Positions 1 through 5,120 of a stretch of 5,387 nucleotides of DNA are shown piece after piece. Location: assembly GCA_027486275.1 (NCBI GenBank), contig JAIXPM010000274.1:1-5387 (forward strand), given 5' to 3'. Made by a program: the position numbers and the translations under genes. The stretch's first letter is position 1. Every line of letters starts with the position of its first letter. The notes below the pieces were generated by a model. That model did not search any database. It saw only the letters and a list, made by a program, of their open reading frames with translations, and was not told the origin of the DNA. The DNA comes from Sphingomonadales bacterium. GTDB taxonomy: Bacteria > Pseudomonadota > Alphaproteobacteria > Sphingomonadales > Sphingomonadaceae.

Positions 1-361
1 CGGCTTCGACACCCGCGGCCAGTTCGGCGCGGGTCTTGCCGACGCCGGAGAACACGATGCGTTCTGCCGGCACGCCGGCAGCAAGCGCGCGCGCCATCTC
101 GCCGCCCGACACCACGTCTGCACCCGCGCCCAGCCGCGCCAGCGTCGCCAGAACGGCAAGGTTGGGATTGGCTTTTACCGCAAAGGCCACCAGCGGCGTG
201 CCGTTGCCGAGCCCGGCCACGGCATCGCGAAACACGGTGAAATGCCGTTCCATGGTGGCGCTGCTATAGCAATAGAAGGGCGTGCCGACCGTGGCGGCCA
301 GCATTTCAAGGCTGACGCCCTCGGCGTGCATCACGCCGTCCTTGAACTGGAAATGGTCCAT
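1..361 (-). CDS. lysA: Diaminopimelate decarboxylase, N-terminal part (runs off left edge)
   Basis: LysA is a PLP enzyme that decarboxylates meso-diaminopimelate to L-lysine in the cytoplasm, the last step of lysine synthesis. The visible 120 residues start MDHFQFKDGVMHAEGVSLE and then show TPFYCYS (about 27-33), the start of the fold-III (alanine-racemase-like) barrel. FAVKANPN follows at 60-67, with Lys63 as the PLP Schiff-base lysine, and then GADVVSGGEM and RIVFSGVGKT, all typical of LysA. The ATG at 361 is chosen because an AGGA lies 8 nt upstream, inside the end of the preceding lipoprotein gene, whose stop is 3 nt away; the two are surely co-transcribed with argH. The frame is open to position 1, so about the last two thirds of the protein are missing. 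A related fold-III decarboxylase (ornithine/arginine type) is unlikely given the motif set and the operon. Confidence 0.95.
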   Translation of the reverse strand, partial: MDHFQFKDGVMHAEGVSLEMLAATVGTPFYCYSSATMERHFTVFRDAVAGLGNGTPLVAFAVKANPNLAVLATLARLGAGADVVSGGEMARALAAGVPAERIVFSGVGKTRAELAAGVEA

Positions 362-364
362 GGT

Positions 365-607
365 TCAGTTCCTGGGGGGCGGCAGGTTGAACGGATCGTT
401 GCCGCGTTCGGGAAGCGGGCCCTGGTTGTCGTCCACCCGGGTCGGCACGGCCTGCGGATCGAGCTTCAGCATTTCCTGCGGGGTGGCGGCGCGGGTCTGC
501 GTTTCACTGCGTGCCGGCGCGGGCCGGCCGGCCCTGGGCTCCAGCGCGCCTTGCTTGCCGCATGCAGCGAGCAGCAGCAGCGCCACCAAGGCCGCCGCGT
601 TTCTCAC
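365..607 (-). CDS. lptM: Small LptM-like lipoprotein between argH and lysA
   Basis: An 80-aa lipoprotein. It has a short signal peptide ([16 protein letters not shown]) with lipobox LAAC, so Cys16 would be lipidated and the mature protein has about 65 residues. Directly after the Cys comes GKQGALEP, a diverged version of the CGxKGPLxxP motif of LptM (E. coli YifL), which helps mature the LPS-exporting LptD/LptE complex in the outer membrane. The rest is Pro/Arg-rich and probably disordered, ending NLPPPRN. A small lipoprotein next to lysA or dapF is a recurring arrangement in Proteobacteria, which supports the assignment. Translation starts at a GTG inside GTGA, overlapping the argH stop by 4 nt, with AAGG just upstream, so it is probably coupled to argH. 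The lipoprotein nature is clear; the LptM function is inferred from a short motif and context only. Confidence 0.72.
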   Translation of the reverse strand: MRNAAALVALLLLAACGKQGALEPRAGRPAPARSETQTRAATPQEMLKLDPQAVPTRVDDNQGPLPERGNDPFNLPPPRN

Positions 608-2112
608 AGCGCCTTGCCCGCCGCCGTAATGGCGGCGCGCACATTGGCCGGCGCGGTGCCGCCAAAGCTGGTGCGGCTGGCCACGCTGGCTTCGACGGAG
701 AGCACGTCACGCACCGCCTTGGTGATGCGCTTGTCGATGGCGCTCAATTCCGCGTCGGTCAGGCCATTCAGATCCGTGCCCTTGGCCTCAGCGGCCTTCA
801 CGCATTTGCCGGTGATCTCATGGGCTTCGCGGAACGGCACACCGCCGGCGCGCACCAGCCAATCGGCCAGATCGGTGGCGGTGGAGAACCCACTGTTGGC
901 CGCGGCGCGCATCTTGGGCTTGTTGAAGGTGATGGTCTGCACCATGCCCATCATGCTGGCCAGGCAAAGGCCCAGATCGTCATGGGCGGCAAACACCGTC
1001 ACCTTGTCGTCCTGCATGTCTTTGGAATAGGCCAGCGGCAGGCCCTTCATCACCACGGAAAGCCGGGTGAACGCCGCCAGGAACTGCCCGGCCTTGGCGC
1101 GCACCAGTTCGGCGGCATCGGGGTTGCGCTTTTGCGGCATGATGCTGCTGCCGGTTGACCAGGCATCGGGCAGGGTGATGAAGCCGAACGGCTGGCTGGC
1201 CCAGATGATCATTTCCTCGGCCAGGCGCGACAGGTGCAGGCCAGTCATGTGGGTGGCGGCCAGATATTCCAGCGCGAAATCGCGATCCGACACGCTATCG
1301 AGGCTGTTGCGCGTCGGCCCGCCGGCAAAGCCCAGCGCCTTGGCGGTCATGTGGCGGTCGATGGGGAAGCTGGTGCCGGCCAGCGCAGCGGCGCCGAGCG
1401 GGCATTCATCCATCCGCTTCATCGCATCGGCAAAACGGCTGCGGTCGCGGCTCAGCATCTCGACATAGGCCATCAGATGGTGGCCCAGCGTGACCGGCTG
1501 CGCCACCTGCAGGTGGGTGAAGCCGGGCATGATCGTATCGGCATGTTCCTCGGCGCGGGCCAGCAGCGCGTTGATCAGGCCCTTCAAAGCCAGATCGGCT
1601 TCGGCGCAGGCGGCCTTCACCCACAGGCGGAAATCCACCGCCACCTGATCGTTGCGGCTGCGCGCGGTGTGCAGGCGGCCGGCGGCGGGGCCGATGATCT
1701 CTTTCAGGCGGGTTTCGACATGGAGGTGGATATCCTCCAGCGCCAGATTCTCGACCAGCTTGCCGGCTTCATATTCGGCGGCAATCTGCTGCAGGCCCTT
1801 GTCGATGGCGGCGACATCCTCGGCCGAAACAATGCCCTGCTTGCCCAGCATGGCAACGTGGGCGCGGCTGCCCTGGATGTCCTGGCGCCACAGGCGTTTG
1901 TCCACGCCGATGGAGGCGTTGATTTCCTGCATGATTGCTGACGGGCCGGCGCCGAAGCGGCCGCCCCACAGGCTGTTTGCGGTGCCGGCTGGCGTTGTCG
2001 GGTCGCTGCTCATGGTGGTGGCCGATAGTGGATTGCTGCCGCCCCCGCAACCAGCCGCGACCGCGCCGCCCAATGCTGCCAGCTTGATCGCGTCACGCCG
2101 TGAAACCGTCAT
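604..2112 (-). CDS. argH: Argininosuccinate lyase with unusual Tat-like lipoprotein leader
   Basis: ArgH splits argininosuccinate into arginine and fumarate, the last step of arginine synthesis. The family core is complete: SLWGGRF (47-53), LEDIHLHVE (125-133), [10 protein letters not shown] (148-157), [10 protein letters not shown] (197-206, with catalytic His200), and the fumarate-lyase signature [12 protein letters not shown] (321-332) carrying the catalytic serine. The C-terminus is complete. The full frame encodes 502 aa, but a normal ArgH corresponds to Met34 onwards (469 aa). Residues 1-33 form an extension with SRRDAIK (a twin-arginine motif), a hydrophobic stretch [10 protein letters not shown] and a lipobox-like AAGC (Cys22). 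The start at 2112 has AGGGGA 7 nt upstream. The in-frame ATG at 2013 has no recognisable ribosome site, and there is no other start codon between them. ArgH normally works as a cytoplasmic homotetramer, so either the leader is non-functional or the true start is 2013. This is the first gene of the argH-lptM-lysA operon. Confidence 0.96.
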   Translation of the reverse strand: MTVSRRDAIKLAALGGAVAAGCGGGSNPLSATTMSSDPTTPAGTANSLWGGRFGAGPSAIMQEINASIGVDKRLWRQDIQGSRAHVAMLGKQGIVSAEDVAAIDKGLQQIAAEYEAGKLVENLALEDIHLHVETRLKEIIGPAAGRLHTARSRNDQVAVDFRLWVKAACAEADLALKGLINALLARAEEHADTIMPGFTHLQVAQPVTLGHHLMAYVEMLSRDRSRFADAMKRMDECPLGAAALAGTSFPIDRHMTAKALGFAGGPTRNSLDSVSDRDFALEYLAATHMTGLHLSRLAEEMIIWASQPFGFITLPDAWSTGSSIMPQKRNPDAAELVRAKAGQFLAAFTRLSVVMKGLPLAYSKDMQDDKVTVFAAHDDLGLCLASMMGMVQTITFNKPKMRAAANSGFSTATDLADWLVRAGGVPFREAHEITGKCVKAAEAKGTDLNGLTDAELSAIDKRITKAVRDVLSVEASVASRTSFGGTAPANVRAAITAAGKAL

Positions 2113-2205
2113 TGCCGTGTCCCCTTTGCGGGGCTTGGTGCCACAGTGGGTTGGCAGTCGCCACTGCGCTGTTTATCGGGGCGACAACGAATGAAGGACT
2201 TTGAC
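2113..2205. promoter_or_regulatory. Divergent argH/tlpA promoter region
   Basis: The 93 bp between the divergent starts must hold promoters for both the arginine/lysine operon and the tlpA-type gene. On the plus strand TTGGCA (2151-2156) followed 17 nt later by TATCGG is a weak candidate pair for tlpA; no good pair stands out on the minus strand. Two inverted repeats interlock here: CAGTGG/CCACTG (2144-2149 and 2161-2166) and TGCCA/TGGCA (2139-2143 and 2152-2156). Either could be an operator. The region is supported by gene layout; the precise elements are not. Confidence 0.45.
2120..2125 (-). promoter_or_regulatory. Ribosome binding site of the long argH form
   Basis: Read on the minus strand this is AGGGGA, 7 nt before the ATG at 2112. 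It favours the long start with the Tat-like leader, because the sequence before the internal ATG at 2013 (AATCCACTATCGGCCACCACC) has no purine-rich core. Its GGGG can pair with CCCC at 2130-2133 across a five-base GCAAA loop, a small hairpin that would partly hide the site. Confidence 0.6.
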
Positions 2206-2754
2206 ATGCGCAAGACCCTGCTGCTGCTTACCACGCTGGCGCTGGCCGGCTGCAACCAGGCCGCCCCCACGGCGCCCGAAAAGCCGGCGGCCACCGCCGC
2301 GAAGGCGGGCGAGGCGCCGATCAACACCATCGATCGCAGCCATGCCGGCGAGCCCGGCCCGGCCACCGTGACCTGGGAAATGAAGGGCGGCACCAAGCAG
2401 AAGCTCAGCGATCACAAGGGCATGAAGATGCTGGTCAACCTGTGGGCGACCTGGTGCGCGCCGTGCATTGCGGAGATGCCGGCTTTGGACAAGCTGGCCG
2501 GGGAAGTGCCAGTGATGGTGCTGCCGATTTCCGAAGACATGGAAGGCTGGCAGGCGGTCGACAAATTCTGGGGCAAGGACAAGTTCAAGAATATCGAATC
2601 CGGGCTGGATCAGCCGGGCAGCTATGCCGAAGCGATCAAGGCCAAGGGGCTGCCGGTGACGATCCTGTATGATGAAGAGGGCAAGGAAATCTGGCGGGTT
2701 TCGGGGACGCTGGATTGGGGGTCGGCTGAGGTGCGGAAGGCCATCACTGGCTGA
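2206..2754 (+). CDS. TlpA/ResA-type thioredoxin lipoprotein (thiol:disulfide oxidoreductase)
   Basis: A 182-aa membrane-anchored thioredoxin facing the periplasm, of the TlpA family, whose members reduce disulfides in exported proteins, often for cytochrome c or cytochrome oxidase assembly. MRKTLLLLTTLALAGC is a lipoprotein signal with a perfect LAGC lipobox (Cys16). An Ala/Pro/Lys-rich linker of about 30 residues follows, then the thioredoxin fold: LVNLWATWCAPC (76-87) with redox Cys84 and Cys87, and GLPVTILYD with the cis-proline Pro150. Start 2206 is chosen because AAGGA lies 7 nt upstream; an ATG at 2191 would add MKDFD before the signal and has a poorer ribosome site. Many TlpA proteins are held by a membrane helix, so the lipid anchor is a variation. 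The gene is divergent from argH, an arrangement I recall as common in alphaproteobacteria. The physiological target cannot be read from the sequence. Confidence 0.93.
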   Translation: MRKTLLLLTTLALAGCNQAAPTAPEKPAATAAKAGEAPINTIDRSHAGEPGPATVTWEMKGGTKQKLSDHKGMKMLVNLWATWCAPCIAEMPALDKLAGEVPVMVLPISEDMEGWQAVDKFWGKDKFKNIESGLDQPGSYAEAIKAKGLPVTILYDEEGKEIWRVSGTLDWGSAEVRKAITG

Positions 2755-2764
2755 TTGTGTGCTG

Positions 2765-2779
2765 GCCGGCGCGGCCGGC
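2765..2779. repeat. GC-rich inverted repeat 1 after tlpA
   Basis: GCCGGC, GCG, GCCGGC: two copies of a self-complementary hexamer that can fold as a 6-bp stem with a 3-nt loop, 10 nt after the tlpA stop. There is no T-run after it, so it is not a classic terminator; it may protect the mRNA 3' end. Confidence 0.5.
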
Positions 2780-2792
2780 GGCGGAGCCGCCG
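2776..2792. repeat. Inverted repeat 2 with GGA loop
   Basis: CGGCGGC, GGA, GCCGCCG: a perfect 7-bp stem with a GGA loop. It overlaps repeat 1 by 4 nt, so the two hairpins would exclude one another in RNA. The stem tip GGC-GGA-GCC is identical to that of the hairpin at 2829-2845. Confidence 0.6.
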
Positions 2793-2810
2793 AGTCCGCT
2801 TGGGGTGCCG

Positions 2811-2830
2811 AAGTAAGTGGAAGGAAGTGC
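2811..2830 (+). repeat. Imperfect tandem 10-mer
   Basis: AAGTAAGTGG is followed directly by AAGGAAGTGC, matching at 8 of 10 positions. It is purine-rich and unlike the GC-rich surroundings. No function is apparent. Confidence 0.4.
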
Positions 2831-2845
2831 GTGGCGGAGCCACGC
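2829..2845. repeat. Inverted repeat 3 with GGA loop
   Basis: GCGTGGC, GGA, GCCACGC: a perfect 7-bp stem with the same GGA loop and GGC/GCC tip as repeat 2, about 37 nt from it. The pair looks like two diverged copies of a short palindromic repeat of the REP kind, but two local copies cannot establish a genome-wide family. Confidence 0.6.
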
Positions 2846-2858
2846 CGTCGGACGAATC

Positions 2859-2890
2859 AAAAAGGGCGGCCTGTTGGGGCCGCCCTTTTC
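2859..2890. terminator. Bidirectional intrinsic terminator between tlpA and rho
   Basis: GGGCGGCC (2864-2871) and GGCCGCCC (2878-2885) form an 8-bp GC stem with the 6-nt loop TGTTGG. AAAA (2860-2863) and TTTT (2886-2889) extend it. Read on the plus strand the stem is followed by TTTT; read on the minus strand it is followed by five T. It can therefore stop transcripts from both convergent genes. It lies 57-87 nt after the rho stop and about 105-135 nt after the tlpA stop. rho thus has an intrinsic terminator of its own. Confidence 0.88.
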
Positions 2891-2898
2891 GTTCGCTG

Positions 2899-2911
2899 GC
2901 CGAAGTTCGGC
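2899..2911. repeat. Inverted repeat 4
   Basis: GCCGAA, G, TTCGGC: a 13-nt palindrome with 6-bp arms around one central base, between the terminator and the palindrome at 2916-2940. The 1-nt centre makes it more suited to DNA symmetry than to a stable RNA hairpin. Confidence 0.5.
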
Positions 2912-2915
2912 GAGT

Positions 2916-2940
2916 CTGGAAATAGCGCCGCTATTTCCAG
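2916..2940. repeat. 25-nt palindrome just after the rho stop
   Basis: CTGGAAATAGCG and its exact reverse complement CGCTATTTCCAG flank a single central C. It starts 5 nt beyond the rho stop codon. In RNA it would make an 11-bp stem with a 3-nt loop. There is no U-run next to it on either strand, so it is not an intrinsic terminator by itself. It could be a 3'-end protecting stem for rho mRNA, a processing site or a protein-binding palindrome. Its A/T-rich arms stand out in this GC-rich DNA. Confidence 0.85.
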
Positions 2941-2945
2941 CCGCC

Positions 2946-4202
2946 TCACTTGTTCATCGCATTGAAGAAGTCCGCGTTCGTCACCGAATCCTTCATCTTG
3001 TCCATCAGGAACTCGATCGCATCGGTCGAGCCCATCTGCATCAGGATGCGGCGCAGCACCCACATCTTGGACAGCGTTTCCTTGTCCACCAGCAGCTCTT
3101 CCTTGCGGGTGCCGCTCTTGCCGATGTCGATGGCCGGGAAGACGCGCTTGTCGGCGATCTTGCGGTCGAGGACGATTTCGGCGTTGCCGGTGCCCTTGAA
3201 CTCTTCGAAGATCACTTCGTCCATGCGGCTGCCGGTATCGATCAGCGCGGTGGAGATGATGGTGAGGGAGCCGCCTTCCTCGATGTTGCGCGCGGCGCCA
3301 AAGAAGCGCTTGGGGCGCTGCAGGGCGTTGGCGTCGACACCGCCAGTCAGCACCTTGCCGGAACTGGGGACGACCGTGTTGTAGGCGCGGCCGAGGCGGG
3401 TGATGTTGTCGAGCAGGATGACGACGTCGCGCTTGTGTTCCACCAGGCGCTTGGCCTTCTCGATCGCCATTTCGGCGACCTGCACGTGGCGGGTGGCGGG
3501 CTCGTCGAAGGTGGAGGAGATCACCTCGCCCTTCACCGTGCGCTGCATGTCGGTGACTTCTTCGGGGCGTTCGTCGATCAGCAGCACCATCAGGAAACAT
3601 TCCGGATGGTTGGCGCTGATTGCCTTGGCGATATTCTGCATCATGATCGTCTTGCCGACGCGCGGCGGGGCGACGATCAGGCAGCGCTGGCCCTTGCCGA
3701 GCGGGGCGACGATGTCGATCACCCGGCCGGTCTTGTCCTTGGATGTGGGGTCGCCAAGCTCCAGGTTGAGCTTTTCATCCGGGTACAGCGGGGTGAGGTT
3801 GTCGAAATTGACCCGGTGGCGCACGGCTTCGGGATCATCAAAATTGATCGCCGTCACCTTGTTGAGGCCGAAATAGCGTTCGCCGTTCTTGGGCGAGCTG
3901 ATCTCGCCTTCCACCGTGTCACCCGTGCGCAGGCCGTAACGGCGCACGATCTGCGGGTTCACGTAAATATCGTCAGGGCCGGCGAGATAGCTGGCATCGG
4001 CCGAGCGCATGAAGCCGAAGCCATCGGGCATCACTTCGATGGTGCCAGCGCCCATCACTTCGGTGCCGGCTTCGGCAGCGGCTTTCAGGATGCCGAAAAT
4101 GATATCCTGCTTGCGCAGGGTGGAGGCGTTCTCGACGCCCATTTCCTCAGCCATGGCGACCAGTTCGGCGGGCGGAGTCTTCTTGAGTTCTTGGAGGTGC
4201 AT
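2946..4202 (-). CDS. rho: Transcription termination factor Rho
   Basis: Rho is the hexameric RNA-dependent ATPase and helicase that ends transcription of untranslated RNA. The 418-aa protein is complete (E. coli Rho is 419 aa) and shares E. coli numbering in the core. It has an N-terminal helix bundle with [11 protein letters not shown] (29-39), the OB-fold RNA-binding motif DGFGFMR (60-66), Walker A APPRVGKT (178-185, Lys184), DERPEEV with Arg212, Walker B VILLDN (260-266, Asp265), Q-loop [11 protein letters not shown] (284-294), R-loop region EEFKGTGN (333-340) and SGTRKEELL (363-371). Position 266 is Asn where E. coli has Ser, a bicyclomycin contact. The ATG at 4202 begins MHLQELKK as in relatives; its ribosome site (GAAAGA, about 5 nt away) is weak. 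A 138-bp leader separates it from the PhnA-like gene upstream on the same strand. Confidence 0.99.
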   Translation of the reverse strand: MHLQELKKTPPAELVAMAEEMGVENASTLRKQDIIFGILKAAAEAGTEVMGAGTIEVMPDGFGFMRSADASYLAGPDDIYVNPQIVRRYGLRTGDTVEGEISSPKNGERYFGLNKVTAINFDDPEAVRHRVNFDNLTPLYPDEKLNLELGDPTSKDKTGRVIDIVAPLGKGQRCLIVAPPRVGKTIMMQNIAKAISANHPECFLMVLLIDERPEEVTDMQRTVKGEVISSTFDEPATRHVQVAEMAIEKAKRLVEHKRDVVILLDNITRLGRAYNTVVPSSGKVLTGGVDANALQRPKRFFGAARNIEEGGSLTIISTALIDTGSRMDEVIFEEFKGTGNAEIVLDRKIADKRVFPAIDIGKSGTRKEELLVDKETLSKMWVLRRILMQMGSTDAIEFLMDKMKDSVTNADFFNAMNK

Positions 4203-4280
4203 GTCAGTCTTTCGGCTTCGCGGCGACGAGCGCGTGGCTCAGATACGCGGCGAGATGCAAGTGAAGCCTGCCGCACGCCA

Positions 4281-4300
4281 GGACGGGTGCGAGCGAGAGG
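4281..4300 (-). promoter_or_regulatory. C-rich, G-poor stretch in the rho leader (possible rut site)
   Basis: Read on the minus strand this is CCTCTCGCTCGCACCCGTCC, with 12 C and 3 G in 20 nt and many YC dinucleotides, the composition Rho's primary site binds. It lies about 80-100 nt before the rho start. In E. coli rho is autoregulated through Rho-dependent attenuation in its leader, so an equivalent here is plausible but unproven. Confidence 0.3.
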
Positions 4301-4329
4301 TGAATAAGCCCGCAGCTGCGCGGACGCAA
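4301..4329 (-). promoter_or_regulatory. Candidate rho promoter with palindrome in the spacer
   Basis: On the minus strand TTGCGT (4329-4324) and TATTCA (4306-4301) are 17 nt apart, a weak sigma70-like pair matching 3 of 6 bases each. It would start transcription near 4294 and leave a leader of about 90 nt. The spacer contains the perfect 10-nt palindrome CGCAGCTGCG (4311-4320), a possible operator. The evidence is spacing and partial matches only. Confidence 0.25.
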
Positions 4330-4340
4330 GAAATCTCTGA

Positions 4341-4661
4341 TCAGCGCTTCTTGACGAACTCGGCGCGCAGCACGAGACCCTTGATGCCGTCGAACCTGCA
4401 GTCGATTTCCTGGGGATCGCCGGTGAGGCGGATCGACTTGATCAGCGTGCCGCGGCGCAGTGTCTGGCCGGCGCCCTTCACGTCGAGATCCTTGATCAAG
4501 GTCACCTGGTCGCCATCGGCGAGCAGATTGCCAACGGCATCGCGCACTTCCACGGCATCGGGATCGGCCGCCGGCGCCCGCGCCCGCAGTTCGGCGGCGG
4601 GCAGCCATTCGCCGCTGACGTCGTCATAGACATAATCATCGTCGGAGGTGTCGGCGGCCAT
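4341..4661 (-). CDS. PhnA/YjdM-domain protein lacking the zinc ribbon
   Basis: A 106-aa cytoplasmic protein. From about residue 38 it is a clear PhnA C-terminal domain: VEVRDAVGNLLADGDQVTLI, KDLDVKGAGQTLRRGT, IKSIRL, EIDCRFDGIKGLVLRAEFVKKR. These proteins are often labelled alkylphosphonate-utilisation protein PhnA, but the name comes from a neighbouring locus in E. coli; a direct role in phosphonate use is not established, and no phosphonate genes are visible here. Full-length relatives begin with a CxxC...CxxC zinc ribbon. Here the equivalent stretch, DDDYVYDDVSGEWLPAAEL (7-25), keeps the aromatic/acidic pattern but has no cysteine; the only Cys is at 88. The ATG at 4661 has AAGGA 8 nt upstream. 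A longer reading through the opposite-strand HIT gene is rejected. The gene is upstream of rho on the same strand, divergent from the HIT gene. Confidence 0.85.
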   Translation of the reverse strand: MAADTSDDDYVYDDVSGEWLPAAELRARAPAADPDAVEVRDAVGNLLADGDQVTLIKDLDVKGAGQTLRRGTLIKSIRLTGDPQEIDCRFDGIKGLVLRAEFVKKR

Positions 4662-4742
4662 AAGTGTAATCCTTGCAGGCAGGTCTTGCCGGTTGCGGCA
4701 ACGGTGATACGAACAGGCGGCAATCGCGTGGGAGCCTTTAAC
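4662..4742. promoter_or_regulatory. Divergent spacer between PhnA-like and HIT genes
   Basis: These 81 bp must carry promoters in both directions. TTGCCG (4686-4691), GTTG, CGGCAA (4696-4701) is a perfect 6-bp inverted repeat with a 4-nt loop. Its left arm could act as a -35 for the HIT gene, with TACGAA at 4708-4713 (16-nt spacing) as a weak -10. Ribosome sites are clear on both sides: GGAG at 4731-4734 for the HIT gene and AAGGA for the PhnA-like gene. Confidence 0.35.
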
Positions 4743-5120
4743 ATGCCTGTGGACGCCCTTGGTGCCTATGACGAGAATAATATCTTCGCCCGCATCCTGC
4801 GCGGCGAGATCCCGTGCAAGCGCGTCCACGAAACGCCGCACGCGCTGGCCTTTCACGACATCAACCCGCAGGCGCCCACCCATGTGCTGGTGATCCCCAA
4901 GGGGCCGTATCGCAGCTGGGCGGACTTTTCCGCCCAAGCGCCTGATGCGGAGATCGCCGGGTTCGTGCGGGCGGTGGGGGAAGTGGCCAAGCTGCTGGGG
5001 CTGGAAGAGCCGGGCTATCGCCTGCTCGCCAACGCCGGGGTGAATGCCCATCAGGAAGTGCCGCACCTGCATGTGCACATCTTCGGCGGCAAGGCGCTGG
5101 GGCCAATGCTGGCGCGCTAA
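4743..5120 (+). CDS. HIT family (HinT-like) nucleotide hydrolase
   Basis: A complete 125-aa histidine-triad protein. Members bind purine nucleotides and hydrolyse nucleoside phosphoramidates or related AMP adducts in the cytoplasm. NNIFARILRGEIPCKRVHE (12-30) and AFHDINPQAPTHVLVIPK (36-53) form the nucleotide-binding front. HLHVHIFGG (108-116) is the triad, with His110 the expected nucleophile between His108 and His112. Length and motif order match the bacterial HinT branch (E. coli YcfF/HinT type, about 119 aa). The ATG at 4743 has GGAG 8 nt upstream and begins directly before the conserved domain; a TTG at 4686 would add an unconserved N-terminus. The physiological substrate cannot be told from sequence. 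It ends at 5120, its TAA overlapping the stop of the convergent gene. Confidence 0.95.
   Translation: MPVDALGAYDENNIFARILRGEIPCKRVHETPHALAFHDINPQAPTHVLVIPKGPYRSWADFSAQAPDAEIAGFVRAVGEVAKLLGLEEPGYRLLANAGVNAHQEVPHLHVHIFGGKALGPMLAR

Noticed and set aside
242..1030. A 262-codon plus-strand frame opposite argH and the lipoprotein gene
   Set aside because: It runs antisense to clearly real genes, is low-complexity Ala/Arg/Gly-rich and crosses the 3' ends of two genes. It is a composition shadow.
2146..2205. A longer N-terminus for the TlpA-like lipoprotein
   Set aside because: It would put about 20 charged and polar residues before a textbook lipoprotein signal. AAGGA sits 7 nt before the ATG at 2206.
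4085..4276. Arg-rich frame overlapping the rho start as a leader peptide
   Set aside because: It is not a short leader but a 63-codon shadow running far into rho in another frame, with no clear ribosome site.
2817..4307. A 496-codon open frame on the plus strand covering all of rho in antisense
   Set aside because: The protein is His/Asp/Val-rich with no recognisable domain, mirrors the codon bias of rho on the other strand, and has no ribosome site at its start. Long antisense frames are expected in such GC-rich DNA.
4341..5078. A 245-aa version of the PhnA-like protein starting inside the HIT gene
   Set aside because: The extra N-terminus is antisense to a well-supported HIT gene. The ATG at 4661 has a good ribosome site and fits the conserved domain.
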